Shown here in pieces: positions 45,989 through 56,939 of a DNA stretch of 64,000 nucleotides. This DNA comes from Euphorbia lathyris (lineage: Eukaryota; Streptophyta; Magnoliopsida; Malpighiales; Euphorbiaceae), in NCBI RefSeq assembly GCF_963576675.1, contig NC_088913.1, positions 74,895,001 through 74,959,000 on the forward strand. Reading direction: 5' to 3'. A model generated the notes under the pieces. The model was not told the origin of the DNA, did not search any database, and was given only the letters and a program-made list of their open reading frames with translations. Numbering within the stretch: the stretch's first letter is position 1; every line of letters starts with the position of its first letter. A program made the position numbers and the translations under genes.

Positions 45989-47774
45989 GTCTTCGTATGT
46001 CCAAGCGAATACAATTTCGTATTTTTTTAATTATTCTCTCAAATTCTTTTCTCTCTTCAATAGTTAATTCTTGAGCAATTTGTATAAGTTTAGGATTTTC
46101 ATCCGTACCAAGATTGAAAGTTGACATTTCTATTGTATTGATTTCAAATGTAGGCATGTTATATGAATGAGAATGCATGGAATGATCATGATCAACATCA
46201 AGCAAGTAAGCAAAATCAGAATTCATTTCATTGATAGCGTGGGTGATTACATCATCGGACTCAAACAAAGCAGTAATACAATTTTCATCCTCAATATCTT
46301 CGGACTTCTCATATACTCTCGAGGTACTAAGCTCAATTTCAGCTCCTGTAGTCGCTTCAATGGTAATGACCTGCTCCTCGGCATTTGAATCCAGCATCAT
46401 GATCTCCTCGACAAAGCAGCTTGCCTTTCCTTTGCCCCAGTCGGCGACATCATTGAAGATTTCAAACCCTGGCAGAATCTTTCCTTCCGTGCTAGTCCAC
46501 GACTCGGAGGTTCCCGAATATGGCTTTCCATACCCCTCGCTTACAAAATGCTTCCTCAAGCCTATTTTTCCTTCTGCACTCATGTTGGATGGACTCCCCT
46601 GCTCATATCCCAAACCCCTCCGGGTTTTCTGACTTTTAAAATCCGGAAACTCCGACAACCCTTGATGGTGTGCTCCTAATCCCATTCCCGGGATGAAACC
46701 TCCTTTCATCATCTTCACCACATCGGTGGTCATGCTCGATTCGTAAATCCCGGAGACTTGGAATCTGGAGAAAAGTTGAGGCTCAATTCCCAATGCTGCC
46801 ACCGAGCTCAGTTTCTCAGCTCTAATTGTTACTATCTCCTCCCCGAAAGGGAACTTAATCATTTGGTGGAGCGTGGAGGGTACACCTCCCAGCTTGTGGA
46901 ACCAAGGGCGTCCCAACAACACAGCAAAAGTTACCGGGATGTCCAACATGGTGAATTCAGTCTCTTCCTCATGCGGCCCTACTTTCAATTTGGCCTTGAA
47001 GACTCCTTCAATATGCCTACGGCTGTCATCGTATGCTCTGATCACTGTTTCAGAAGCTGTCAAGTCTCCTCTCTCCACTCCCAACTTCGACAAGAGTTTC
47101 AACGGACAAACATTAATGGCCGATCCATCATCGACCATCACACAGCTAGTCTTCTTCCCGTTAATTTCCGCTCGGATATACAATGGCTTGTTGTGAGCCT
47201 TCCCCTCCTCTGGGAGATCCTCGTCGGTAAATGTGATCTCAGTCCTCTTTCGGGCCATAATTTCCCCTACTAGCGCTGCCGGCTCCGTGTCGGTGGAAAT
47301 AACCAAATTCTGCAACTCCTTCATCAGGTTCTCACGATGGTACTTAGAATGGCATAAAACTTCCCAGACCGTAGACTTAGCTTGCGTCTTCTTCAACTGT
47401 TCAAGAACTTGGTCATCGGGCTTAGGACCCGACCCTTCTCCAATCTCAGTCTCTACCATTGGTGCCTTTCCTTCGGCCACACGACCTGATCTCGTCATTA
47501 CCGCAATTTTCGGCTCATCATCTGATTCGTCCCAGATGTTAATAAGAACCCTTCGATTAGCATCCTCCTCGTCCGAGGAACTCGCCCAAATGTCTACGAC
47601 CATCAAATCCATGACGTGAGGAACACTCGGATTCAGGAAAAAGGGATCCGCCGATCCATACAAGGCCCAACCTATCAACTCATCATAGTCACGGAGGGAC
47701 ACCCGGCTCATCCTCCTTGCGGCCAACGGAATAGCGCCTCGTTGTATGCACATAAGCTGCACCTTATCGCTCAT
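45975..47774 (-). CDS. Tat gag C-terminal part and aspartic protease
   Basis: 599 residues, in the same frame as the gag ORF upstream and separated from it only by a TAG (47787-47789) and four codons. The first 50 residues (VQLMCIQRGA, DYDELIGWAL) resemble the C-terminal half of the first gag module (IRMVIGNTLP, NFNQMYSCAL). The protease follows, with active-site VMVDDGSAINV and the later LLGRPWFHKLGG. After it is a G-patch-like stretch, GGFIPGMGLGAHHQG with RRGLGYE. It ends in an acidic linker leading to RT. At its end the frame leaves the pol frame because of an extra A in an A run: AAAAAAA here against AAAAAA in the older copy, where the protein reads on as KKYEIVFAW. Confidence 0.85.
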   Translation of the reverse strand: MSDKVQLMCIQRGAIPLAARRMSRVSLRDYDELIGWALYGSADPFFLNPSVPHVMDLMVVDIWASSSDEEDANRRVLINIWDESDDEPKIAVMTRSGRVAEGKAPMVETEIGEGSGPKPDDQVLEQLKKTQAKSTVWEVLCHSKYHRENLMKELQNLVISTDTEPAALVGEIMARKRTEITFTDEDLPEEGKAHNKPLYIRAEINGKKTSCVMVDDGSAINVCPLKLLSKLGVERGDLTASETVIRAYDDSRRHIEGVFKAKLKVGPHEEETEFTMLDIPVTFAVLLGRPWFHKLGGVPSTLHQMIKFPFGEEIVTIRAEKLSSVAALGIEPQLFSRFQVSGIYESSMTTDVVKMMKGGFIPGMGLGAHHQGLSEFPDFKSQKTRRGLGYEQGSPSNMSAEGKIGLRKHFVSEGYGKPYSGTSESWTSTEGKILPGFEIFNDVADWGKGKASCFVEEIMMLDSNAEEQVITIEATTGAEIELSTSRVYEKSEDIEDENCITALFESDDVITHAINEMNSDFAYLLDVDHDHSMHSHSYNMPTFEINTIEMSTFNLGTDENPKLIQIAQELTIEERKEFERIIKKIRNCIRLDIRRHAWN

Positions 47775-47786
47775 TGTCTCATTACA

Positions 47787-50267
47787 CTACTCATAACGGT
47801 GCCTCCACCTTCTAGCATAATCCACAAAATGTTCCTCGGGGAATTGCCTAATCCTGTCCAGATCATCCAGGGATCCCGTCCATGGAATGTACATTTCATA
47901 TCTCGTCACAAAGGCATTTCGGAGCGGTATCCAATGGCACATCTCTTCCTCTGACAGACCCTGATGCCACAATAAGGCTTCTCCCATCAAGGTTTCCGGA
48001 AAATGTTCATGCAACTCACACTGTGGGAATCCAGCGTTATACATATGATCGCGGAATATCCTCGCATGCTCTACAGGATCCCCGTATCCACCATACCTAG
48101 GCATTGCTAACACCGCATCAGGTGTTTGGTAAGACGAGGAATCAGGAGTTTGCTCTGCTAGCATCCATACCGTATATTCCTTGATAAATCTCTTCGTCAT
48201 AGCTGCCCAATCGGTCTTAACATACATCGGCAGCGACATGTACCACATCAGCGGTTCACCCATCAATGAATTACAAAACAAGCTAGTGATCTCTTCCTCT
48301 TTGAAACCCAAGGCTGTCATAGCCGACAAATAGAAGTGAAGGTGCTCCATAGGGTCCTTATTGCCGTTATACTTGCTCACCCTTGGCAATGGACGCTTGA
48401 TGGGTCCAATCTGCATTGCAAAGTGCTCCGCGATTCTATCCTCAGCTCTCTGATACTTTTCAAGAAACAAATCCGACAACCGATCCCAATCGTGCTTGCA
48501 AGAGTCGGGCAATGAATGGAACCATTGCAAAGGCTCACCTACCAGCGAATGGTGGAACCACTGAGCAATTTCATCTACCCCGAAGGATTCAATAAACATG
48601 TCGTGCATATACTCACGCAAGTGCACTTCGGGATCCCTTCCTCCACTGAACAAACCCAAATTTGGCACGATAGTCCGAGACGCCCCTTCACCGGTCTCTT
48701 CGGCACTATCCTCGTCATATGGTGCTCCACCATCTGATCCCTCCTCCATTGGTTCTTCCTCTTGTTCCTCACCCAAGAAGGACACATACAAGCCATTTCC
48801 TACATTGCTTCTTTCGACGGAGTCCAACAACTCCTCTACATCTTCCTCAAAAGATTCCATCACCACAGTTTCCGTCAAACCAGCTCCGATCATGCTCACC
48901 CTATGATTAAGCAATGGATTGCGCCTAACGGAAGGGTTTGCTGACGAAGGATCAGCTATCTTCTTCTCCTCAATCAAATCTTGGATTTCGTGTTTCAGCC
49001 TCTCGCAATTCTCAATCGTATGTCCATAACTGCTGTGGAATTCACAATACCCTCTAGCCTGAATCTGCGGAGTAGGTTGAGCTTTGTTATACGGGGTAAG
49101 GGCTTTCAACAACCCCTTCTTCTGCAGACGTTCAAAAACATTTGCGTAAGTCTGATCGAACTTGGCGAACCGCCTCTTTTCGATAGCATTAAGATCAACC
49201 ACTTTCACTGTCGCAGATTCCGTACTCGCGCTAGGCCCTCCGGCACTATATCCAGACTTCGTCCACTTGGTATAAGCTTTCTTCGGCTCCCCATCGCCTT
49301 CGACAGTCAAGGCACAACTATACATCTGATTGAAATTTGTGAACGGCATATATCTCAACTCATTCTTAATATACGGCAACGTATTGCCAATCACCATTCG
49401 GATCTGATCTTGCTCAAGCGGCTTCTGTTTCATGACCGCGGCCTTAGCCCTCCATCTCTTCACGAAGTCTGAAAGGGATTCCCCAGTCTGCTGCTTAGTG
49501 CTCTCTAACTCTTTCAAAGTGACTTCCAACATGGTGTTAAAGCTATACTGAGCGATGAATGACTTCGCCAACTCCTTCCAATCCTTCTTTGTCACCATTG
49601 GCAGCGCATGGAACCATGTGAGGGCAGCCCCCTCCAGGTAAGTGTTAAACAGCCCTAAGACTTGATCCTCGGTCAGGATCGTGTGCTTCATTACCGCAAC
49701 GTACTGATTCATGTGAGCGGTGGGATCTCCAGTTCCATCGAACTTTTTCATGTCAGGGAGCCGGAATTTCAGAGGCAAAGCGGTTGCTGTCAAGCAATTC
49801 TTCAAGTTATAGAAATCCTGACTTCCGGAGCTTCCTCCGTGCAAGTCCTGCACTTCCTGTGTGATGTGTTGCCTCCACTCCTCTTCCTTAGCTTTCTCCT
49901 TCTCTAACTGTTTTCGGACATAATCCTGATAATCCTCCTCATTCCCAAAGCGAGGGCCATCATTCACCTCATTCTCAGCACGCTTACTACCACTCTTGTT
50001 GTCCTTCAGTGCTAACTCAGCTAGCTGGGCCAAGATTGCGGCCAGCTGATCGTTGATATTGTTCACAGAATTCTCCAATTCAGCCACCTTCTCGTCGGTT
50101 GCGGACATACTGACAGAAGAGTGAGTATACTCGGATGAAGATGATTCAGAAGCCACAACTACTGATTCGGGACTGTCTACTCGCGACTGATCAAACTGTC
50201 TGACAAGCCGATTACTCTCGTGAAACCACAACCGCTTAATGATGACGTCTACGCGAATGGTATCCAT
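47787..50267 (-). CDS. Tat gag with four gag-core modules
   Basis: 826 residues. An N-terminal coiled-coil-like stretch (60-90) precedes a standard plant gag module (about 175-245: FDGTGDPTAHM, LEGAALTWFHALP, SFIAQYSF) and its C-terminal half (to about 325). A Cys/His segment YCEFHSSYGHTIENC (407-421) follows. After an acidic linker come three more gag-core-like modules: 538-606 (GGRDPEVHL, LVGEPLQWFHSLP, FLEKYQ), 631-698 (GNKDPMEHL, LMGEPLMWYMSLP, FIKEYT) and 722-792 (GYGDPVEHA, LMGEALLWHQGL, FVTRYE). The last runs into FVDYARRWRHRYE, like FVKRWRAK of module 1, before the TAG. Gag normally forms the particle and binds RNA; repeating the core is unusual to my knowledge. The start at 50267 is the first Met of the frame. 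Confidence 0.85.
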   Translation of the reverse strand: MDTIRVDVIIKRLWFHESNRLVRQFDQSRVDSPESVVVASESSSSEYTHSSVSMSATDEKVAELENSVNNINDQLAAILAQLAELALKDNKSGSKRAENEVNDGPRFGNEEDYQDYVRKQLEKEKAKEEEWRQHITQEVQDLHGGSSGSQDFYNLKNCLTATALPLKFRLPDMKKFDGTGDPTAHMNQYVAVMKHTILTEDQVLGLFNTYLEGAALTWFHALPMVTKKDWKELAKSFIAQYSFNTMLEVTLKELESTKQQTGESLSDFVKRWRAKAAVMKQKPLEQDQIRMVIGNTLPYIKNELRYMPFTNFNQMYSCALTVEGDGEPKKAYTKWTKSGYSAGGPSASTESATVKVVDLNAIEKRRFAKFDQTYANVFERLQKKGLLKALTPYNKAQPTPQIQARGYCEFHSSYGHTIENCERLKHEIQDLIEEKKIADPSSANPSVRRNPLLNHRVSMIGAGLTETVVMESFEEDVEELLDSVERSNVGNGLYVSFLGEEQEEEPMEEGSDGGAPYDEDSAEETGEGASRTIVPNLGLFSGGRDPEVHLREYMHDMFIESFGVDEIAQWFHHSLVGEPLQWFHSLPDSCKHDWDRLSDLFLEKYQRAEDRIAEHFAMQIGPIKRPLPRVSKYNGNKDPMEHLHFYLSAMTALGFKEEEITSLFCNSLMGEPLMWYMSLPMYVKTDWAAMTKRFIKEYTVWMLAEQTPDSSSYQTPDAVLAMPRYGGYGDPVEHARIFRDHMYNAGFPQCELHEHFPETLMGEALLWHQGLSEEEMCHWIPLRNAFVTRYEMYIPWTGSLDDLDRIRQFPEEHFVDYARRWRHRYE

Positions 50268-52187
50268 TAGTATGTATGCATGATTTCATATGCATGATTC
50301 GTGGTGTGTGCGTTAATTTATTTACGATTATAAGATAAGAAGAACAAACGTTAGTTCTATAATGTATCACAACATCTCTCTTCCACCCTTATTCCTCCAC
50401 ACACTCGTTGGTCCAGGTCTCTTTCTTAGGATTTTGGTTTTGGGCTCACATTGCGGTCCAGGGGACGAGTGATTCCGTCGATTATTGCGGAAAAATAAAT
50501 CATTCATCAGACAATACAGTTCGTTTTGACGTATCAACGTTCAGTGACTAAGAAATCGACCAAGTTGGATTGTCCTTTCAGAATAATTCGCCTTTCGTCT
50601 TTTCGTGAGACGCATTAGTTCGGGTTTTGACTCCCTTTGAGCGCATCTCAGTTTTTAGACGTGGTTCGAGTTATTCTTCTAGTCCAATCATTCGTTATTG
50701 TTAATGACTCGTTCCCTTTTGTTCGCGTAGGTTCGTGTCTCGATTTTTGGATTACCACGGGATCTTTTGGATCTATCGAGAGACGTAACCACGTGTTTAT
50801 TTAGTGATGGAATCACTTTTGGATTTTATTTTAGGGAACGGATTCATCGCGTAACGTGTTTGTTCTTAGCGTCGAGAATTCGTTTGCTCATTTTGCTACG
50901 TGAAAAGACGGTGAGTCTTATTTTGAGCGCACGATAATCTTTCGGCTAATTACAACTCTTTGTTCCTCCCAATCCACGGGATATATCATCTCAGTGTGGT
51001 TATAGAAAATCCACGTTTTGTTGAATCGCATGTTTATTCGAAGCGAGGATATCACCATTTTCCTTCCTTTAGGCGCGAATTTAAGCAAACACGTATATCG
51101 GGCCATATTTCTTGCAGTTTTAGTAACGGTCGAAATGATCGAGTCGTTAGTCAAAACCCGCAGTCTCGTCCATATGGCGCAATTATGTGGTTTGGCTTAA
51201 TTCGGCTTCGAGATTTTAAACGGGGTATACTCTCGTCCGAGGCACATATTCAACGACATTGGTTTATTTTCTTTAACTACTCGCGGGATTAACATATATC
51301 GTAGATTTAGAATGATTTTGGTCGATTAGTTCATTTTTCTTTTCTTTGTTTTCTTAGTCACCTTTTTGCGGACACGTCCATTTCTCCTAAGAATGACACA
51401 AGGCATAACGTAAAAGCTCGTCTTTTATTCGGAAGGGATGGGCTACTTGTGCGAAACTTTTCACGTTATAATAAGGTCGTTCGAAACAGAAATGTTCTTC
51501 GTTTTCGTTTCGTCGTGATCTCGTTTTATCCTAATTTATTTAAAGAATGTGAATAACGGCTACCGTTAATATAGTCTTTTGTATCGAAATGTAATTATCC
51601 TTAACACCGAACCGATTCATACTAATACGTGCTTACGTCATAACGTATTTCCTGAACATGTGCCTTCGTCGGGACACCGAAAGGGACAAGGCGGGTCGCA
51701 CATGTTCATTCATATGAGATGACTAAGTCGTCTTTAGTTCAAATTGTTTCGATGTTTTAGGGTAATTAGTATGTCGATTCATGAGTATATATTAACGCAT
51801 CGTCTCATTTTCTTTACATAGTTTAGGATTAGACACGTATCATGGCGGTTTGAAAACACGAACTGATTCATTTATCACCTCAAAAATAGTAACAGGTAAT
51901 CCTATGGAAACTTCTAAGGCTACTATATGCTGACACGGCTGACCGCGGGACCTCACAAGACCGCACAGATTCGCCCCTAACGAATGGATGGGGACCCTCT
52001 GGCGCCTTACTGTAAGGGGGAACTTACGCTAGCCTCTTTCGAGCGACGAATGGACTCTCGCTAGAGGTTTCGCGGAAATTACCCAAAGGGTTTGCAATAA
52101 TGCTCGTGAATGCATACGAAAAGAAGTAAAACGATCCGTCCCCGTTAAGGGCTTAGTGCATGCCTTCCGGAATCAAATTTCTCGCTT
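50268..52187 (-). other. Tat 5' leader between PBS and gag
   Basis: About 1.9 kb without a convincing ORF on the minus strand. Plus-strand frames such as 50960-51292 lack family features. Long leaders are usual in Tat elements and would carry packaging signals. Confidence 0.7.
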
Positions 52188-52204
52188 CCCCAGCAGAGTC
52201 GCCA
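52188..52204 (-). other. Primer binding site, tRNA-Arg type
   Basis: Minus strand TGGCGACTCTGCTGGGG begins two bases after the 5' LTR end. From memory the plant tRNA-Arg(ACG) 3' end is CCCCAGCGGAGTCGCCA, so the match is complete except for one base. Confidence 0.75.
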
Positions 52205-54546
52205 CTTGTTAGACGAGGTGCCGCGGCCTAATCTCCCGGGCGGACCGGGGGGTGGACAACCTCATGGCGACGTAAGCGGTGATTGGCGCCGAAAGCAACC
52301 AATCGTGGAATCAAGCTGCTCGGCAGGACCGGAGCTCGGAGATATGGAAGAGTCGCCATCCACGAATGGGAAAATGAACACCGATCCCTTGCGGGAGACC
52401 GGTGTGGGTTCGGGAAACTTAGGTACGAGCCGAGAAGGCTAGCTCCTTTCCGGAGAAAGGCTACTAGGCACCCCGACATCGCCCGGTTATGAACCACCGG
52501 CCTCCTACTCAGCATGTTAGGCGATAACGGACTAATCGTATACTTCTTTAAGTTTAAAATTCATTTGAAACCCTTTTCTTTCTCTTTTTGGAAACCATTT
52601 TGAGCATATGATATTGAAAAGCCACATCAGTAAAGAATCACCCATTTATGTTTATACATACACAGAGAGGGGGAAGAAAGAAGTGATTTATTTACAACCG
52701 TATTTAAATGTTATGTTGTGTGTCTATTCTACATTAACTTATTTCCCCAAAACGATGTTTACATGGTTCGCACCTTAATCGCCGTTGGAACGATTTAGGT
52801 GCGTTTTAAAACCCCGTTTGATGAAGCTTACCCGAATCGCCGTTGGAACGACTCGAGTAATTGAAAACGTTAAAGTAAAAGCCTTTTAATAAGAAAACGT
52901 GGTTAAACATACAAGTCAATTTTATTTTGTACAAATTCATTAAGAAAGCGATTCAAAATCTCCATTATTAACAAAAAAAAACGATTTTGATTACAATGTT
53001 CGCTTAATCCGTCGTTGGAACGGACTAAGGTTTTAAAACGTGGTGTTTTGAAGACGATTTGAAATATCAACCAAAATGACTCTATTTATCTACATTAGAG
53101 ATCTAAGAAAGCTCATTAGCTTAAATAATTTAATTGAAAACTCTCTTTTTGTGACTTATTTTCCCCACTTAATTTAATGGACTCTCTAACTATTATAATT
53201 ACATCAATAAACACATTTAGGCCCAAAAATTAATTTTTCCAAGTGAAGCCCATTTGAAACATGGACTCATAAATGGCCAAAAGAGATAAAGAAAATAATA
53301 TAGATATATATTTACACATTTTAGCCCAAAAGACATAAAATAAGAGTAAAAGAAAGTATACTATCCAATACATATATAAGAAAGAGTAATGAAAATAATA
53401 TATTTATACTTTAAATATATGAAAATAGTAGATGAAATTCATAAATAAGAAAATAGCATTTATCACTCAAAATAACTCTATTTGTCAATAATTAACATAA
53501 CCCAAATATACTCCAAAACTATATATATATATACATAGCTAATATAATCTTAATGTCAAAAAGACTATATGTTTATTCCCTAATATCTACTAATTGTCTC
53601 ACAAAATACCCAAGTAAATAACATTTAAAATAGATTTTAATGTGACTTAAATAAATAATGATAAAAAAAAGAGAACATAATACATACATTTATAAAAATA
53701 AAATGGAACACCACTCTTCTAAAATAATTATATATGTTAAAATTCTAAAACAATTTGAAAATCATATATTACATAATTATATATATATATATACTAAGGA
53801 TTAAAAGTCTAAAAGTTAAGAAAAGGGGACCAAAATGGCATTTTTTACATTTTGGCAGATTTACCGACGGAAAATCCGTCGGTAAACAGCCTTTAGTGAC
53901 AGAATTGGCAAATTACAGCAGCACTCCAACATTTTCCAGATTTGTTCAAAAGCATTAAATTAAATCTAATTCAATCGTTTTGGACTTCCGAACTACCAAA
54001 GATGGATCATAGTCGAAAACGGAAGTTCCTAAAACGATGTTTTTATTTTAAAACGTTATTTGGAAACCTCTTTTAAATAAAAAACTTATAATTACAACAT
54101 TTTCGATACCCGAACTACCTTTTTATCGGATCACGGTTCGTATTGGGATATCCAAAACGAGGTTTTTATTTTAAAACAAAACCGAATTTTATTTAACACG
54201 AAACGAAAATTAAATAAATACGCTAACTAAATAAAACGTCACAAAATAAATAAATGACTAAAGGAATAAAAACTATAGCATAAAAAAATAAATAGAAGGA
54301 GAGAAATAAATTAAATAAAATAAAGAGTCTAGTCCTCGGATAATACCTTTGATTCGGTATCTGACAGTCGAAGCCGATTGATTCCACGAACCGCGAGCTC
54401 CCGATTTTAATAAAAATTTAGTGAAAATTGAACTTAGGAAATTTGGAATTTTTGAGAAAAAAAAATCCACTCTCTCTCTAAAAATGTTTAGAGTGAGAAA
54501 TTTTTTTCCCCCCAAAAAGGCCTCCTTTTCACCTTGGGATCCGTGC

Positions 54547-54556
54547 CCTTATATAG
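54547..54556 (-). promoter_or_regulatory. TATA box of the Tat 5' LTR
   Basis: Minus strand ctatataagg. Transcription of the element would start roughly 25-35 bp further on, near 54515. Confidence 0.65.
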
Positions 54557-54589
54557 GGAAACGGATCCCGGAACAATGGGCGAAGCCTA

Positions 54590-54765
54590 AAAAAAATTGG
54601 GCGTCGCCCATTGTGGTTGGGCGGCCGCCCAACCTAGTGTTTGGCTACCACCCAACCTTGTTGGGCGAGCGCCCAACGCGAGGTTGGGCGCCCGCGCCCA
54701 ACCCTCGTCGGGCGTCCGCCCGACGCGTTGGGCGTTCGCCCGACGTGGTTGGGTGCCCGCCCGGC
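54590..54765. repeat. GGGCG/CGCCC palindrome array, 5' LTR
   Basis: Counterpart of 37315-37480, with one unit replaced by aacctagtgtttggctacca-type sequence. The surrounding ORFs (54421-55226) are compositional. Confidence 0.75.
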
Positions 54766-55186
54766 GACCCTCGGAGCGTGCCCCGCGCCGTCGGACGCGT
54801 GCACTCCGTGGCCGTCGAGCGCGCGTTCCGCGCAGCTAGACGCTCGCACGTCGCGGCCGCCGAACGCGCGCCTCGCGCTGCCAGGCACGTGTGCTCAACG
54901 GCCCACGAGGGCGCGCACCGCCAGCGGTCCCAGGCATTGCCCGGGCGTCGAGAGCGTGCCACTCGCGGTGCATCCGACGGACGCCGCGCGCACGACTCGA
55001 GCCGTCAAGCGGGTGTTCGACCATCGTCGTCCGCGTGCGGGATGCCGTTGCGTGCCCGCGCCGTGCCGTTAATTTTCCTCAGCTTATTATTCTTTATATA
55101 TTTTTCAAAACTTCCAGAATCAATCGCTTCGACCGTCTTGTTTCAGGTTTTCGTCACAGGTCCTCCGACTCGGTGTCTACAGCGGC

Positions 55187-56397
55187 GCTGAGTAAACAGC
55201 AAGATACTGGCTTAGTCAACTGGTGACTAGGTCAGTTTCTTAGCTTGAGTCAGGAGATAGCACTTAGAGTCTATTCCTGAGCTCAGATATTTAACGCGCA
55301 CAACTCAACTTGACCTCTTTACTTGGTCAGTTTTTGGTTATTTTAAGCAAGCAATATATATAAGGAGTTAAAGGTAAGAAATACTTTACTCAGCAGATTT
55401 ATCCAGGTTCGGCTTCTTCTAAGCCTACGTCCTGTCCCCGGAACACGTTCCGAGATTTCGAATCCTCTACTGAGCTCTTTAAAGGTAGAGCCACAAACCT
55501 TTTACAATCTTAGCAACTGAGTATAACAAGAGTACCTTCCTCTATACCTCTACTCAATCCTAATCTCTTGCTGAGTACTATAACCGAGTACTCAGCCTCT
55601 CCTTTCTAATCTCTAGAAATGATAGGTGTTTGTCCTATACAATGATTTGCTAAGACACTTTAGACGATTGAAATAATCACTCTAGACTTTTACACAAATG
55701 TATGAATTGTAGTGTAAGATTTGTTTTGCTTCTTTGCTTGCAGAACTTGTATAGAAATTTGGTCAGCGTAATGGCTTGATCAAGTTCTGTATTGAATGAA
55801 GCTTCTGATGGCACTATTTATATAGACGTCTGGGCATCGGTCATTTTGAATTTCGAAATAACCGTTGGAGGGAAACGGCTTCCTGTCGTTGTCATCCTGA
55901 CTTGCTCAGAGCTCTCGGCCAATCAGATTTGTGTATCTTCTGTCCTCGGTCAGCTCAGCAGACTGTCTCTCCTTTTACGGTAAAGTCAACTGGACAGCAT
56001 ACTGTGTCGTCTGAACTTTACCCAAAGTAGAAATACTTTGTCTGGAAGTTTTCTTAAGCCAGCTGCTGTCTATTTACGTTTGTCGAATCTACTCAGCAGC
56101 TTCATCTTGAAGTTTTTCCCGAAGGTCTTCTAGATCCTTCAGTTGCTGAGTTGCGTTTTGTCCAAAACGGCAACGTTTTGACAAACGCGGGCCGAGTTGT
56201 ACTGAGTTGTTTGACTTGGGCTTTAACACTTATATTGGGCTTGGGCCTTTTAATTCTTGTGTCTTATAAACAGTTTTAACTCAACATTGAACAAACACAT
56301 TAGTAGAATAAATCAAAGCATTTAAACTTAGTGTGTTTAGAATATTTTACTTAAACAATTTTGTCAAATCAAAATTATGTGGAAAGGTGTTTCAACA
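55187..56397 (-). repeat. SIRE-like 3' LTR, proximal part
   Basis: Minus-strand start TGTTGAAACACC at 56397. With the 34815-34928 piece the LTR is about 1.3 kb. A minus-strand TATA box (ctatataaatag) covers 55814-55825. The sequence is rich in actcagc/ctgagt motifs. Confidence 0.8.
55814..55825 (-). promoter_or_regulatory. TATA box of the SIRE-like LTR
   Basis: Minus strand ctatataaatag, about 580 bp inside the LTR. Confidence 0.6.
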
Positions 56398-56415
56398 AAC
56401 TCCCCCATTTTGATG
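56398..56415 (-). other. Polypurine tract of the SIRE-like element
   Basis: Minus strand catcaaaatgggggagtt directly before the LTR start, the characteristic SIRE-type tract. Confidence 0.85.
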
Positions 56416-56939
56416 TTGGCAAAACTATTCAGCGAAGAACTCAGTATTGAGCTCCCCCATGATAGTTGACCTATTACAACTTAGCAAACTCCCCCGTAAG
56501 GGTTGAGCTACTGACTTAGTTTTACTCTAAACATTTAAAGGTTTAATTTGAGTAAGTCTAAGGTCAGTTTTTAGATATAGGTCAGCTTATTCAACATATT
56601 CTATTTACTCAGTATTAAGCGGAAGGTTTAATCATATAGAGTGCGCTGAGTAATTTGTTGTTCAATGAGTTCTTAACATACAATGTTTTATAAACACATA
56701 GGTCAATGTCAAACATGTTATCAGCATTTGATTTAGTCAATAAGTTTTATAAGTATTAAACATAGCTGATTTAATTAAAGATACATAATGACTCAGTACA
56801 CAGTAGCATATATCATAACTCATGAATAGAATTAAAGATGCAGATATGATATATTGATAGTAGTCAGTGGTTACACAACAAAACTTATAGATAAGGCATA
56901 TAGATTACATCTGACTTAGTCTATACTGAGCTAGCCTAT
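56416..56939 (-). other. 3' untranslated region of the SIRE-like element
   Basis: No coding signal. Short ctcagt-rich and gtcagtt-rich segments only. Confidence 0.6.

Larger units (their letters stand above)
34929..55181 (-). mobile_element. Complete Ty3/gypsy Tat-clade retrotransposon (20,253 bp)
   Basis: Two LTRs of about 2.97 kb, a perfect 5-bp target duplication, a PBS, a polypurine tract and gag, protease, RT, double RNase H and integrase on the minus strand. Between integrase and the 3' LTR there are two 39-bp tandem arrays and an antisense spliced gene. Size, double RNase H, the tRNA-Arg type PBS and extra DNA downstream of pol place it in the Tat clade (Ogre/Retand-like). The LTRs differ at only a few tens of positions by eye, roughly 1-2 percent, so insertion is recent. 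Lesions: a TAG in the gag region (47787), a one-base insertion between protease and RT (46022-46028), and a TAG in the antisense gene. Confidence 0.92.
52207..55181 (-). repeat. Tat element 5' LTR (2975 bp)
   Basis: Same limits and content as 34929-37894. Differences seen include single substitutions (for example acaagtcaatt against acaagttaatt), microsatellite length changes, an extra catat near 53370 and rearranged units in the GGGCG array. Confidence 0.92.

Noticed and set aside
46022..46028. Programmed -1 frameshift at the A run
   Set aside because: Pol lies in the +1 frame relative to protease, and the older copy with six A is in frame, so a one-base insertion is simpler.
48516..49472. 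Plus-strand ORFs over the Tat gag and pol (for example 48598-48906, 48981-49472, 46758-47273)
   Set aside because: Antisense shadows of the well-supported minus-strand frames.
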